A stretch of 64,000 bases of DNA, from assembly GCF_001691565.1 (NCBI RefSeq), contig NZ_MAYO01000003.1, positions 620,001-684,000 of the forward strand, written 5' to 3'. Under the pieces are notes generated by a model. That model was not told the DNA's origin. It saw only the letters and a program-made list of their open reading frames with translations, and ran no database searches. The position numbers and the translations under genes are program-made. This document shows positions 1 to 9,436 of this stretch, in pieces. Within the stretch, counting starts at the first letter, position 1. The number at the start of each line of letters is the position of its first letter. The DNA comes from Microbacterium oleivorans. Its GTDB lineage: Bacteria > Actinomycetota > Actinomycetes > Actinomycetales > Microbacteriaceae.

Positions 1-2044
1 GGGGGCGACGGTTGCTCCCGTTTCCACCGTTGCCGTTGCCGTTCCCGCTACCATTCGACGAGCGGTGCTTGACCACGGGATCGTGGTGCACGATGACGCC
101 ACGACCGGCGCACACCTCGCACGCCTCGCTGAAGGTCTCGAGCAGTCCCAGGCCGATCTTCTTGCGGGTCATCTGCACGAGGCCGAGCGACGTGACCTCG
201 GCTACCTGGTGCTTCGTCCGGTCCCGGCTCAGGCACTCCACGAGACGGCGCAGCACCAGATCACGGTTGGACTCGAGCACCATGTCGATGAAGTCGACGA
301 CGATGATGCCGCCGATGTCGCGAAGGCGCAGCTGGCGGACGATCTCCTCGGCCGCTTCGAGGTTGTTCTTGGTGACGGTCTCTTCGAGGTTGCCCCCGGT
401 ACCGACGAACTTGCCGGTGTTGACGTCGACGACCGTCATCGCCTCGGTCCGGTCGATGACGAGTGATCCACCCGAGGGCAGCCACACCTTGCGATCCAGG
501 GCCTTTTCGATCTGCTCGGTGACGCGGAACACGTCGAACGGGTCCTGCTCGCCCTCGTACTTCTCGATCCGCTCGAGGAGGTCCGGTGCGACGCCCGTCA
601 GGTACGACGTGATCGTCTGGTACGCCTCGTCACCCTGGATGAGCATCTTGCGGAAGTCCTCGTTGAAGACGTCCCGGACGATCTTGACGAGAAGGTCGGG
701 CTCGGAGTGCAGGAGCGCCGGAGCCTGCCCGGTCTGGGCCTGAGCGCTGATGTGCTCCCACTGCGAGGTGAGGCGCTGGACGTCGCGCGTCAGCTGCTCC
801 TCGGTGGCACCCTCCGCAGCCGTGCGGACGATGACGCCGGAGGACTCGGGGAGGACCTCCTTGAGGATCTTCTTGAGGCGAGCGCGCTCGGTGTCGGGGA
901 GCTTGCGGGAGATGCCGTTCATGGCACCGCCGGGCACGTAGACGAGATAGCGCCCAGGAAGCGAGATCTGGCTCGTGAGGCGCGCGCCCTTATGGCCCAC
1001 GGGGTCCTTCGTGACCTGCACGAGGACGCGGTCCCCGGACTTGAGGGCGAGCTCGATCCGGCGGGGCTGGTTGCCGGTCTCGACGGCATCCCAATCGACC
1101 TCGCCGGAGTACAGCACGGCGTTGCGGCCGCGACCGATGTCGACGAAGGCGGCCTCCATGCTGGGGAGGACGTTCTGCACGCGGCCCAGGTACACATTGC
1201 CGATGAGCGACGCGTCCTGGTTGCGGGCGACGTAGTGCTCCACCAGGACGTTGTCCTCGAGGACGCCGATCTGGATGCGGCCGCCGCGCGAGCGAACGAT
1301 CATGTCGCGATCGACGGACTCGCGACGGGCGAGGAACTCGGCCTCCGTCACGACGGCGCGACGACGGCCGGCCTCGCGTCCATCGCGACGACGCTGCTTC
1401 TTGGCCTCGAGTCGCGTGGATCCCTTGATGCGCTGCGGCTCGGTGATGACCTCGACGGCGCGTCGACGGGGAGCGGCAGGCTCGTCGTTCTGCTCCGGTG
1501 CGTTGCCGCCGCGTCGACGGTTGCGACGACGGGAACCGCCGGATGCCTCGGCTCCGTTCTCGTCGCGGTCATCACGCTCGCGCTCGTCCCGGGGCAGGGC
1601 CGGCAGCGCAGCGACTTCGGGCGCGTAGAAGTGCAGCGCGGTCGACACGGCCGAGACGAACTGCTCCGGGAGCAGGCCCAGGCTGACGGCCGTCGGGATC
1701 TCGGGCTCAGCCGGAACCTCGGGTTCGCCGGGCGCCGCTGGCTCGGTGCGCTGCTCGGGCTCGGCGGGCGCCTCTGGCTCCGTGCGTTGCTCGGGCTCGG
1801 CGGGGTCCGCCGGCGCCGCCGCCGGAGCGGCGTCGTCGGGCTGAACTGCCGCGGCCTCGGCCGCAGGCGCTGCCTCGGCTTCTGCAGCGGGCGCCGCGTC
1901 CCCCGCCGACTCCTCAGCGACGGGAGCCGGGACGTTGTCCTCGGCCTGCTCCGTCGTCTCGGGCGCCTCGTGCGTTTCGTGCGTTTCGGGCGTCAGGTCG
2001 CCGTCGATCGCATCGGATGCTGTGTCGTTCTGCTCATCTGCCAT
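1..2044 (-). CDS. rne: Ribonuclease E/G family protein (3' end cut by window edge)
   Basis: Endoribonuclease of the RNase E/G family, which processes rRNA and tRNA precursors and starts mRNA decay. The first 681 residues lie in the window and the C-terminus runs off the left edge. Residues 1 to about 230 are low-complexity: acidic and Pro/Glu-rich first, then an Arg-rich patch (SGGSRRRNRRRGG). The S1-like RNA-binding region follows (RIQIGVLEDNVLVEHYV onward), then the catalytic domain with the metal-binding stretch VVDVNTGKF and the second acidic site VVDFIDM. C642 and C645 in CEVCAGRG form the Zn-link of the family. The ATG at 2044 fits the acidic extension usual in actinobacteria. A divergent VKOR gene lies across a 299-bp gap. 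The family assignment is firm; E versus G subtype cannot be settled without the C-terminus. Confidence 0.95.
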   Translation of the reverse strand, partial: MADEQNDTASDAIDGDLTPETHETHEAPETTEQAEDNVPAPVAEESAGDAAPAAEAEAAPAAEAAAVQPDDAAPAAAPADPAEPEQRTEPEAPAEPEQRTEPAAPGEPEVPAEPEIPTAVSLGLLPEQFVSAVSTALHFYAPEVAALPALPRDERERDDRDENGAEASGGSRRRNRRRGGNAPEQNDEPAAPRRRAVEVITEPQRIKGSTRLEAKKQRRRDGREAGRRRAVVTEAEFLARRESVDRDMIVRSRGGRIQIGVLEDNVLVEHYVARNQDASLIGNVYLGRVQNVLPSMEAAFVDIGRGRNAVLYSGEVDWDAVETGNQPRRIELALKSGDRVLVQVTKDPVGHKGARLTSQISLPGRYLVYVPGGAMNGISRKLPDTERARLKKILKEVLPESSGVIVRTAAEGATEEQLTRDVQRLTSQWEHISAQAQTGQAPALLHSEPDLLVKIVRDVFNEDFRKMLIQGDEAYQTITSYLTGVAPDLLERIEKYEGEQDPFDVFRVTEQIEKALDRKVWLPSGGSLVIDRTEAMTVVDVNTGKFVGTGGNLEETVTKNNLEAAEEIVRQLRLRDIGGIIVVDFIDMVLESNRDLVLRRLVECLSRDRTKHQVAEVTSLGLVQMTRKKIGLGLLETFSEACEVCAGRGVIVHHDPVVKHRSSNGSGNGNGNGGNGSNRRP
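1730..1801 (-). repeat. Two tandem 36-bp units inside the rne N-terminal extension
   Basis: Units 1730-1765 and 1766-1801 match at most positions and encode two copies of a Pro/Glu-rich 12-residue unit (EPEQRTEPxAPx) in the disordered extension of the RNase. Length variation between strains is expected here. No function can be inferred. Confidence 0.8.
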
Positions 2045-2343
2045 CTCTGGCCTACTCCTAGCCGACGGCCCCGCGTGCCGTCCGGCGAAAATCGGGCGGC
2101 GCCGCTCCGTTGTCGGGGGTGCCGCGAACTCATTCGGTCTGCAGCCGATCCCCGCACACTCGGCGGGGTGATGCTGCGCGGGCGTCGATCGCCCGAAGTC
2201 TTCTGGTGACATCTTGGCGGCGCGGCCGCTCGGACGTCGACCCCCATTATCCCACTACCCGGGACGAAACCGTGACCGACCGCCTCGATATGCACGGCCA
2301 GGTGGTCAGGAGACCGATCAGCCGCGGTGCGATAATCGCCCGC
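2045..2343. promoter_or_regulatory. Divergent intergenic region, rne leader and VKOR promoter
   Basis: This 299-bp gap holds no gene I can support. On the minus strand a GATAAT-like -10 (ATTATC at 2246-2251) would start rne transcription near 2239, leaving a leader of about 195 nt. Long 5' leaders that mediate autoregulation are known for rne in enterobacteria; extending that here is inference. On the plus strand GATAAT at 2331-2336 lies 7 nt before the VKOR ATG, implying a leaderless VKOR mRNA. I see no convincing -35 for either. Confidence 0.45.
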
Positions 2344-2949
2344 ATGACCTCGCGGACCCGCTCTCCCCGCCCGACCGTCTTCGCCGTCTGGCTGATCTTC
2401 GCCGGCGTCGTCGGGTGGATCGCCGCGTTCGCGCTCACGACCGAGAAGTTCGCGCTCCTCGAGAATCCCGGTTCCTCGGCATCCTGCGACATCAGCATCC
2501 TGGTGCAGTGCGGGAAGAACCTCGAGTCGGCTCAAGGGTCGGTGTTCGGGTTCCCGAACCCGATCCTCGGCCTCACCGGGTGGGTGGCCCCGATCGTGGT
2601 CGGTGCTGCTCTGCTGGCGGGCGCACGATTCGCGCGGTGGTTCTGGCTGCTGTTCGGGCTCGGGGTGACGGCCGCGCTCGCGTTCGTCCTGTGGCTCATC
2701 ACCCAGAGCATCTTCGTGCTCGCGACTCTCTGCCCGTGGTGCATGGTGACGTGGTCGGTGACGATCCCGACGTTCTTCGCCGTGATGGTCCACCTCGTCC
2801 GGGAGGGGGCGATACCGGCATCAGCCGCCGGCCGCCGTCGTGCGGACGCCCTTATGGCGTGGACGCCGCTGATGGCCATCATCGCGTTCGCCGTCGTCGG
2901 GGTGATCGCCCAGGTGCGCCTGGACTGGATCGCGGAGTTCACCCGCTGA
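2344..2949 (+). CDS. Vitamin K epoxide reductase (VKOR) family membrane protein
   Basis: Quinone-linked membrane oxidoreductase. In actinobacteria VKOR homologues replace DsbB and reoxidise a DsbA-like thiol oxidase during disulfide formation outside the membrane. The 201-residue product has about five membrane segments. All four expected cysteines are present: the loop pair C48 and C56 (CDISILVQC) and the redox pair C130-P-W-C133. There is no fused thioredoxin domain, so the DsbA partner must be encoded elsewhere. ATG 2344 is preferred because GATAAT ends 7 nt upstream and no Shine-Dalgarno is seen; an ATG at 2290 would add 18 residues unlike the family. It converges on ndk. Confidence 0.9.
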   Translation: MTSRTRSPRPTVFAVWLIFAGVVGWIAAFALTTEKFALLENPGSSASCDISILVQCGKNLESAQGSVFGFPNPILGLTGWVAPIVVGAALLAGARFARWFWLLFGLGVTAALAFVLWLITQSIFVLATLCPWCMVTWSVTIPTFFAVMVHLVREGAIPASAAGRRRADALMAWTPLMAIIAFAVVGVIAQVRLDWIAEFTR

Positions 2950-2954
2950 CACGA

Positions 2955-2984
2955 CGACGCGCCCGCCCCGAGGCTGGGACGGGC
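2955..2984. terminator. Hairpin between convergent VKOR and ndk genes
   Basis: CGCGCCCG pairs with CGGGCGCG, and after one mismatch CCC/GGG extends the stem around a 6-nt loop. It sits between two convergent stop codons, so it probably terminates in both directions. No U-tract is present, as is common in high-GC actinobacteria. Confidence 0.6.
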
Positions 2985-3000
2985 GCGGCGAGATGGATCG

Positions 3001-3417
3001 TCAGTCGAACCAGATCGCGAGCTCGCGGTTCGCGGACTCGACGCTGTCGCTGCCGTGGACGAGGTTCTGCTGAACGGCGAGACCCCAGTCACGACCGAAG
3101 TCGCCGCGGATGGTGCCGGGGGCAGCCGTCGTCGGGTCGGTCGTCCCCGCGAGAGAGCGGAAGCCCTCGATGACACGGTTGCCGGCGAGGCGGATCGCGA
3201 CCGACGGTCCCGACATCATGAACTCGAGCAGCGGCTCGTAGAACGGTTTGCCCTCGTGCTCGGCGTAGTGCTGCTCGAGGCGCTCTCGATCGGGCTCCAC
3301 GAGACGGATGTCGACCAACGCGTATCCCTTCGCCTCGATGCGGGCGAGGATCGCACCGGTGAGTCCGCGCGCGACGCCGTCGGGCTTCACGAGGACGAGT
3401 GTCTGTTCGGTGGCCAT
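3001..3417 (-). CDS. ndk: Nucleoside diphosphate kinase
   Basis: Transfers the gamma-phosphate of ATP to NDPs through a phosphohistidine and balances NTP pools. The product has 138 residues, normal for the family. Lys11 lies in the conserved VLVKPDGV segment, and the catalytic His is H121 in NLVHGSDS. ATG 3417 follows the stop of the DUF4233 gene by one base. Longer readings that start inside that gene add an Arg/Pro-rich stretch foreign to Ndk. Last gene of the ileS-folC-DUF4233-ndk unit. Confidence 0.97.
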   Translation of the reverse strand: MATEQTLVLVKPDGVARGLTGAILARIEAKGYALVDIRLVEPDRERLEQHYAEHEGKPFYEPLLEFMMSGPSVAIRLAGNRVIEGFRSLAGTTDPTTAAPGTIRGDFGRDWGLAVQQNLVHGSDSVESANRELAIWFD

Positions 3418-3418
3418 G

Positions 3419-3832
3419 TCAGTCTCCGTTCTTCTCCGCCTCGGCGGCGAGTGTGGCGTTGCGCTCGTCGAGCGCGCCGCCCTTGATGGTGCCATAGACG
3501 TACAACGCGCCGAAAACGGCGGCGGCGATCAGGAGCGCCGGCACGAGGAACGCACCGAGCGCGATGAGCACCTGCAGGGCGAAGCCCGCGATGACACCCC
3601 AGCGGTAGCGCGTGAATCCGCTGAGGACGATCATGACGAGACCGAGGAAGGCACCGCCGACGATCCCCCACCATGGCTCGATGCCGGCGGGGAGCGCCCG
3701 CAGGCCGTAGACGGCGAGGCCCGCGAGGAACGCGACGATCGACTCGAAGCCGAGGATGACCGAGAGCAGCGACTCGCGCGCACCTCGCCGACGGCGCACT
3801 CGGGACTGACGCGGCACGCGCGACCTGCTCAC
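3419..3832 (-). CDS. DUF4233 integral membrane protein
   Basis: Small membrane protein of unknown function that is regularly found between folC and ndk in actinobacteria. The 137-residue product has a basic N-terminus ([17 protein letters not shown]), about four hydrophobic segments, and a charged C-terminus. The GTG start at 3832 overlaps the folC stop (GTGA), indicating translational coupling. The family is recognised from the FxSIVAFLAGLAVYGL-type first helix and from the context. The biochemical role is unknown. Confidence 0.85.
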   Translation of the reverse strand: MSRSRVPRQSRVRRRRGARESLLSVILGFESIVAFLAGLAVYGLRALPAGIEPWWGIVGGAFLGLVMIVLSGFTRYRWGVIAGFALQVLIALGAFLVPALLIAAAVFGALYVYGTIKGGALDERNATLAAEAEKNGD

Positions 3833-5181
3833 GAGTTGTACCCCGACTTCCAGTCCTCCGCCTCGGCGAGGACGACGGCCTCGCCGGCCAGGACGACGCT
3901 ACCCGCGATGACGACCGCGCGGCGCTCGGACTCCGCGGCCCAGGCGCGCGCCGCCTCGGCGGCCTCGGCGAGGTCGCGGTGCACGGTGACGGGCGTCTCG
4001 GTCTGCTCGACGAGGTCGGCGACGGCATCCGGCTCTTCAGCCCGGTCGGACTCGGGCGCCGTCGCGAACACGTGCGCGACCGCCGGGGCGAGGGCCCCGA
4101 CGATTCCGGCCACGTCCTTGTCGGCGAAGGCCCCGAGCACGAGACCCCACTCGTCGAAGTCGAACGAGTCGCCGAGCGCAGCCACCAGCGCGCGGGCGCC
4201 GTGCGGGTTGTGCGCGCTGTCGACGATCACCGTCGGGGCGATGCCGACGAGCTGGAGCCGCCCCGGGGACGTCACGTTGCCGAGGCCGTCGGCGAGGACG
4301 TCCGCCGCGATCGGCTGCGTGCCGCCGCCGATCAGCGATTCGACCGCGGTGATCGCCAGCGCCGCGTTGTGCCCCTGGTGCGCGCCGTAGAGCGGCAGGT
4401 AGAGCTCCTCGTAGGTCGCCGCCAGACCGCGCAGGGTGAACAGTTGACCACCCACGGCGAGCTTCTGATCGAGCAAGCCGAACTGCTCCCCCTCCACCGC
4501 GAGCGAAGCGCCCTGAGCGCGAGCCGCCGAGGCGAGCACGCTCGCCGCAGCGGGCGTCTGCGAGGCGGAGACGGCGGCAGCTCCCTGCTTGATGATCCCG
4601 GCCTTGACGGTCGCGATCTCTCCGATGGTGTCGCCGAGCTTGTCGGCGTGGTCGATGTCGATCGGCGCGAACACGGCGACGTCGCCGTCGGCGGTGTTCG
4701 TGGCATCCCACGATCCCCCCATGCCGACTTCGATCACCGCGACGTCGACCGGAGCGTCGGCGAACGAAACGAACGCGAGAACCGTGAGCAGCTCGAAGAA
4801 CGTGAGCGGCGGCTCATCCTTCTGCTCGAGCTCGTCGTCGACGAGCGCGACGATGGGGGCGATCTCATCCCAGGCGTCGGCGATCGCGGCGTCGGCGATC
4901 GGCTCGCCGTCGACCATGATCCGTTCGGTGAAGCGCTGCAGGTGCGGGCTGGTGAACAGCCCGGTCCGCAGCCCGTGGGCCCGGACGATCGACTCGGCGA
5001 TCCGGCTCGTCGAGGTCTTCCCGTTCGTGCCCGTCACATGGATGACGCGGTACGTCCGCTGCGGGTCGCCGAGGAGCTCGAGGGCGCGCCGCGTGCGCTC
5101 GACGCGCGGCTCGACCCAGCGCTCCCCCTGGCGTTCCAGGAGCGCCGCGTAGACGGCATCCGCTCGTGTCCGGTCGCTCAT
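3829..5181 (-). CDS. folC: Folylpolyglutamate synthase / dihydrofolate synthase
   Basis: ATP-dependent ligase of the Mur-ligase superfamily that adds glutamate to dihydropteroate and to reduced folates. The 450-residue product has the P-loop G51-TNGKTS and the conserved stretches [13 protein letters not shown] and [14 protein letters not shown]. The C-terminal ligase domain includes [12 protein letters not shown] and VLGAFADKD. The ATG at 5181 overlaps the ileS stop by 4 nt and the gene's own stop overlaps the DUF4233 GTG, so the four genes are probably one mRNA. A single bifunctional enzyme is typical for the group. Confidence 0.96.
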   Translation of the reverse strand: MSDRTRADAVYAALLERQGERWVEPRVERTRRALELLGDPQRTYRVIHVTGTNGKTSTSRIAESIVRAHGLRTGLFTSPHLQRFTERIMVDGEPIADAAIADAWDEIAPIVALVDDELEQKDEPPLTFFELLTVLAFVSFADAPVDVAVIEVGMGGSWDATNTADGDVAVFAPIDIDHADKLGDTIGEIATVKAGIIKQGAAAVSASQTPAAASVLASAARAQGASLAVEGEQFGLLDQKLAVGGQLFTLRGLAATYEELYLPLYGAHQGHNAALAITAVESLIGGGTQPIAADVLADGLGNVTSPGRLQLVGIAPTVIVDSAHNPHGARALVAALGDSFDFDEWGLVLGAFADKDVAGIVGALAPAVAHVFATAPESDRAEEPDAVADLVEQTETPVTVHRDLAEAAEAARAWAAESERRAVVIAGSVVLAGEAVVLAEAEDWKSGYNS

Positions 5182-8100
5182 GAGGTCGCTCCGATCCGGC
5201 GCACGCCGATCGTGAAGGAGTCGGCATTCGCGTACGTGCCGGCGGGGACGGATGCCGTGTGCTCGGGGGCCGAGCGCAGGGCCTCGCCGCGGAGGGTGGC
5301 GCCGTCCGCGGTGGCGACGAGGTCGGCCACCGCGAGGGTCTCTCCCGCGACGTCGGCCACGTCGAACGCGAACGCGACCGCCTCAGCGTCGCCGGCGTCG
5401 TCGAACGTGAGCTGCAGCGCGATGCGGTCGCTCACCTCGAACCCGGCCGCCTTGCGGGCGTCCTGCACGGCGCGGATGACGTCGCGCGCGAGACCCTCGG
5501 CCTCGAGCTCGGGCGTCGTCGTGGTGTCGAGCAGCACGAACCCGCCGCGCGGCAGGAGCGCGATCGCGGTGCCTTCGGCGACGCCGCCCGCCTCGAGCGT
5601 CAGGTCGTACTCCCCCGGCTCGAGCGCGATGCCGTCGACGACGACCACGCCGTCCTCCTCACTCCACAGGCCCGCCTTGGCGCCCTTGATGACGTGCTGC
5701 ACCTGCTTGCCCAGGCGCGGACCTGCGGCGCGTGCGTTGACGGCGAGGCGCTGGCTGATGCCGTATTGCTCGGCCAGGCCGTCGGTGAGCTCGACGACCT
5801 CGACCGCCTTGACGTTGAGCTCGTCGCGCACGATGTCCTCGAACTGCGCGAGTGCGTCGGCACCGCCCACCGCGACTGTGAGGTTCGCGAGGGGCAGACG
5901 CACGCGCTTGCCCTCCTTCTTGCGCAGCGCGTTCGCGACGGACGAGACCTCGCGTACGGTGTCCATCGCTTCACGGATGTCGGATGCCGGGGCGAACTCG
6001 TCGGCGTCCGGCCAGTCCTCGAGGTGGACGCTGCGCCCGCCGGTGAGTCCCTGCCAGATGCGCTCGGACACGAGCGGGATGAGCGGAGCCGCGACGCGGG
6101 TGAGCGTCTCGAGCACTGTGTAGAGCGTGTCGAACGCCTCGGTCGTGGTCGGGTCGGCGGCATCCACCCCCACCCAGAACCGGTCGCGCGAGCGCCGGAT
6201 ATACCAGTTGGTCAGCGCCTCGGCGAACTCGCGGAGCTTCGCCGCCGCCATCGTGGAGTCCAGCGCCTCGAGGTCGGTGGCGACGTCCCGGACGAGATCG
6301 CCCGTGAGCGCCAGGATGTGGCGGTCGAGCACGTTCGTGGAGTCGGTCCGTCGCGTCGCCTCATATCCGGAGCCGTCCTGCCCGCCCGCCGCGTTCGCGT
6401 ACGTCGAGAAGAAGTACCACGCGTTCCACAGCGGCAGCAGGAACTCGCGGACGCCGGAGCGGATGCCCTCCTCGGTGACGACGAGGTTGCCGCCGCGGAG
6501 GACCGACGAGCTCATGAGGAACCAGCGCATCGCATCGGAGCCGTCGCGGTCGAAGACCTCGCTGACGTCCGGGTAGTTCCGGAGCGACTTCGACATCTTC
6601 TGACCGTCACTGCCGAGCACGATGCCGTGGCAGGCGACGCCCGAGAACGCCGGGCGGTCGAAGAGCGCACCCGAGAGCACGTGCATGACGTAGAACCAGC
6701 CGCGGGTCTGGCCGATGTACTCGACGATGAAGTCGGCGGGTGCGTGCTCGTCGAACCACTCGCGGTTCTCGAACGGGTAGTGCACCTGCGCGTACGGCAT
6801 CGAGCCGGAGTCGAACCACACGTCGAAGACGTCCTCGATGCGGCGCATCGTGGAGTTGCCGGTCGGGTCGTCGGGGTTCGGACGGGTGAGGTCGTCGATG
6901 AACGGGCGGTGGAGGTCCACCTCGCCCGCCTCGTTCACCGGGAGCCGGCCGAAGTCGCGCTCGAGGTCCGCGAGCGAGCCGTAGACGTCGACGCGGGGGT
7001 ACTCGGGGTCGTCGCTCTTCCACACCGGGATCGGCGAACCCCAGAACCGGTTGCGGCTGATCGACCAGTCGCGCGCGCCCTCGAGCCACTTGCCGAACTG
7101 GCCGTGCTTAACGTTCTCGGGCGCCCACGTGATCTGCTCGTTGAGCTCGACGAGGCGGTCCTTGATGGACGTGACCCGCACGAACCAGCTCGAGACGGCC
7201 TTGTAGATGAGGGGGTTCCGGCAGCGCCAGCAGTGCGGGTACGAGTGCTCGTACGACGCCTCACGCAGGAGCCGGCCCTCTGCCTTCAGCAGGCGGATGA
7301 GGGGACGGTTGGCGTCCATCCACAGTTCGCCGGCGACGTCGGTCACCTGCGGCAGGAAGCGTCCGCCGTCGTCGAGGCTCATGATGAGCGGGATGCCGGC
7401 GGCCCCCGTCACGCGCTGGTCGTCCTCACCGTAGGCCGGGGCCTGGTGGACGATGCCGGTGCCGTCGGTCGTGGTGACGTAGTCGTCGACGAGGATGCGC
7501 CAGGCGTTCTGCGTGCCCCAGGTCTCCTCGTCGGCGTAGTAGTCGAAGAGCCGGTCGTACGCGACGTCGGCGAGATCCGCGCCGCGGACGGTCTGATCGA
7601 CCGCCTCGCGTGCGTCGTCGGCGGAGGCGTAGCCGAGGTCCTTCGCGTAGTTCGCGAGCAGGTCGGAGGCCAGCAGGTAGCGGTGCGACTGACCCTCGAG
7701 GGCATCCTCGTGGACGTCGGCAGCCCCCGCGGGGCCGCCCGGCAGGACGACGTACTCGATGTCGGGACCGACGGCGAGCGCGAGGTTGGTCGGGAGCGTC
7801 CACGGGGTCGTCGTCCAGGCGAGGGCGCGGACCGCGGTGAGCCCGAGTGCCTCGGCCTTGGCGCCGACCAGGGGGAAGGTCACCGTCACGGACGGGTCCT
7901 GACGCATCTTGTAGACGTCGTCGTCCATGCGCAGCTCGTGGTTCGAGAGGGGGGTCTCGTCGCGCCAGCAGTACGGCAGCACGCGGTGGCCCTCGTACGC
8001 GAGGTCCTTGTCGTACAGCTCCTTGAAGGCCCAGAGGACGGATTCCATGTACCCGGTGTCGAGCGTCTTGTAGCCGCGCTCGAAGTCGACCCACCGCGCC

Positions 8101-8552
8101 TGGCGGGTGACGTAGTTCTCCCACTCCTGCGTGTACTCGAGGACGGATGAGCGCGCCTTCGCGTTGAAGGCGGCGATCCCCATCTCCTCGATCTCGCTCT
8201 TCTCGGTGATCCCGAGCTGCTTCATCGCCTCGAGTTCGGCGGGCAGCCCGTGCGTGTCCCAGCCGAAGACGCGGTCGACCTTCTTGCCGCGCATCGTCTG
8301 GAAGCGCGGGAAGAGGTCCTTCGCGTAGCCGGTGAGGAGGTGGCCGTAGTGCGGCAGGCCGTTGGCGAACGGCGGGCCGTCGTAGAACACCCACTCGTCG
8401 GCGCCGTCGCGCTGCGCGATCGACGCGCGGAACGTGTCGTCCTCCTCCCAGAAGGCGAGGACGTCGCGCTCGAGGTCGGGGAAGCGCGGGCTCGGCACGA
8501 CGGCCGTGGGGGCGGCGGCGGGGCCGAAGGCGGAAGGTCGGGGGTAGGTCAT
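5178..8552 (-). CDS. ileS: Isoleucyl-tRNA synthetase
   Basis: Class Ia synthetase that charges tRNA-Ile, with a CP1 editing domain. The product has 1124 residues. The HIGH-type signature is H68-Y-G-H71 within [11 protein letters not shown] and KMSKS is at residues 652-656. The length and the GLPHYGH form match the eukaryote-like IleS type, which in known members is less sensitive to mupirocin (family knowledge, not shown here). ATG 8552 is chosen because AGGAG lies 6 nt upstream; a longer reading would translate the T-box leader and give a spurious RGGTAV peptide. folC follows with a 4-nt overlap. Regulated by the T-box upstream. Confidence 0.97.
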   Translation of the reverse strand: MTYPRPSAFGPAAAPTAVVPSPRFPDLERDVLAFWEEDDTFRASIAQRDGADEWVFYDGPPFANGLPHYGHLLTGYAKDLFPRFQTMRGKKVDRVFGWDTHGLPAELEAMKQLGITEKSEIEEMGIAAFNAKARSSVLEYTQEWENYVTRQARWVDFERGYKTLDTGYMESVLWAFKELYDKDLAYEGHRVLPYCWRDETPLSNHELRMDDDVYKMRQDPSVTVTFPLVGAKAEALGLTAVRALAWTTTPWTLPTNLALAVGPDIEYVVLPGGPAGAADVHEDALEGQSHRYLLASDLLANYAKDLGYASADDAREAVDQTVRGADLADVAYDRLFDYYADEETWGTQNAWRILVDDYVTTTDGTGIVHQAPAYGEDDQRVTGAAGIPLIMSLDDGGRFLPQVTDVAGELWMDANRPLIRLLKAEGRLLREASYEHSYPHCWRCRNPLIYKAVSSWFVRVTSIKDRLVELNEQITWAPENVKHGQFGKWLEGARDWSISRNRFWGSPIPVWKSDDPEYPRVDVYGSLADLERDFGRLPVNEAGEVDLHRPFIDDLTRPNPDDPTGNSTMRRIEDVFDVWFDSGSMPYAQVHYPFENREWFDEHAPADFIVEYIGQTRGWFYVMHVLSGALFDRPAFSGVACHGIVLGSDGQKMSKSLRNYPDVSEVFDRDGSDAMRWFLMSSSVLRGGNLVVTEEGIRSGVREFLLPLWNAWYFFSTYANAAGGQDGSGYEATRRTDSTNVLDRHILALTGDLVRDVATDLEALDSTMAAAKLREFAEALTNWYIRRSRDRFWVGVDAADPTTTEAFDTLYTVLETLTRVAAPLIPLVSERIWQGLTGGRSVHLEDWPDADEFAPASDIREAMDTVREVSSVANALRKKEGKRVRLPLANLTVAVGGADALAQFEDIVRDELNVKAVEVVELTDGLAEQYGISQRLAVNARAAGPRLGKQVQHVIKGAKAGLWSEEDGVVVVDGIALEPGEYDLTLEAGGVAEGTAIALLPRGGFVLLDTTTTPELEAEGLARDVIRAVQDARKAAGFEVSDRIALQLTFDDAGDAEAVAFAFDVADVAGETLAVADLVATADGATLRGEALRSAPEHTASVPAGTYANADSFTIGVRRIGATS

Positions 8553-8740
8553 GTCGCTCCTGCAGGTCTGCTCCTGCGAGGACGATCCGGAGACCGCGGT
8601 ACCACCCCGCTTGATGCGACCCGGATCCGGGTGCACCCACTCACCTGCGGCGTTGACGGGCCTGCCCCGCTCGGTTCTACTGGGCGGCGGACCGCTGTTC
8701 TTCCGAGAGCTCCCCGGTGATGGCCGGATCGGTGCTGATG
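8553..8740 (-). promoter_or_regulatory. Translational T-box riboswitch of ileS
   Basis: Leader RNA that senses uncharged tRNA-Ile. The conserved T-box sequence is read on the minus strand at 8610-8594 (GCGGGGTGGTACCGCGG) and contains the UGGU that pairs with the tRNA NCCA end. A short hairpin, CCGG stems at 8727-8724 and 8717-8714, presents the loop CCATCA with an ATC isoleucine codon at 8721-8719. This resembles the ultrashort Stem I of actinobacterial ileS T-boxes. Downstream, GGTCT can pair with AGACC just before the AGGAG ribosome site, and there is no terminator with U-tract. Control of translation initiation is therefore likely. Confidence 0.9.
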
Positions 8741-8746
8741 CAGACG

Positions 8747-8775
8747 ATCATACCGTCGGCATAGCCTGGCGTCAT
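8747..8775 (-). promoter_or_regulatory. ileS promoter (-35 ATGACG, -10 TATGAT)
   Basis: On the minus strand ATGACG (8775-8770) and TATGAT (8752-8747) are separated by exactly 17 bp, matching 4 of 6 and 5 of 6 bases of the sigma-70 consensus. Transcription would start near 8740 and give a leader of about 188 nt that contains the whole T-box. The -35 overlaps the start codon of the divergent gene. Confidence 0.65.
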
Positions 8776-9436
8776 GGCCCGCTCCCGCATCCGTCCCGAG
8801 CCGCCCCGGATCCCGGAGCCGGATCTCCCCCGCGAGCTCTCGTCCGCGACGCTCCGCCGGGCGGGCGAGGCGTCCGAAGCGCGCATCGACCTCGACCCCG
8901 GGACGACCGATGCCGCGCACACCCGCATCAGCGAGAGCGTCGTGGCCCCGGCATCCGTTCAGACCGTGGATGTGAGCGGCGCGATCCTCGCCGACGTCGT
9001 CCTCGACGCCGTGTCGACGGCCGAGCTGATCGCCCGAGAGGGAACGTGGCGGACGGTAGTAGTCCGCGGCGGGCGGATCGGGACCCTCGACCTGTCCCGC
9101 GCGCGCTGCGACGGTCTCGTCCTGGACGGCGTGCGGATCGACTACCTGACGGCCAGCGGTGCGACGCTCCGAGACGTCGCGGTGACCGGATGCCGCATCG
9201 GCACCCTCGACCTCCCCGGCGCTCGCGTCGAGCGGATGCGGATCGCGGAGTCGTCGGTGGACGAGATGGACGTCCGGGAGTGGCAGGCGAGCGACGTCGA
9301 CCTGCGCGGCGCCGACGTGCTGTCCTTCACGGACGTCCGGATGCTGCGGGGCGTCACCCTGACCGCCGAGCAGGCGACCTCGCACGCGCTCGCACTCGCG
9401 GCATCCCTCGGCATCGACGTGAGGACGGACGCGTGA
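8774..9436 (+). CDS. Degenerate pentapeptide-repeat (beta-helix) protein
   Basis: Product of 220 residues. After a charged N-terminus of about 45 residues it shows irregular five-residue periodicity typical of a right-handed quadrilateral beta-helix (VDVSGAILADVVLDAV, LDLSRARCDGLVLDGVRI, VDLRGADV). No signal peptide or membrane segment is visible. Pentapeptide proteins include gyrase-protecting and scaffold types; nothing here identifies a target. Its TGA overlaps the GTG of the next gene, so the two are co-translated. It diverges from ileS. Confidence 0.75.
   Translation: MARSRIRPEPPRIPEPDLPRELSSATLRRAGEASEARIDLDPGTTDAAHTRISESVVAPASVQTVDVSGAILADVVLDAVSTAELIAREGTWRTVVVRGGRIGTLDLSRARCDGLVLDGVRIDYLTASGATLRDVAVTGCRIGTLDLPGARVERMRIAESSVDEMDVREWQASDVDLRGADVLSFTDVRMLRGVTLTAEQATSHALALAASLGIDVRTDA

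Noticed and set aside
5259-8150. A 963-codon open frame on the plus strand opposite ileS
   Set aside because: High GC leaves few stops in the complementary frames. The translation is rich in Arg, Val, Glu and His with no domain, and the minus strand encodes a complete IleS.
8553-8636. N-terminal extension of IleS from an upstream GTG
   Set aside because: The 28 extra codons translate the T-box core and the sequester region. AGGAG before ATG 8552 marks the real start.
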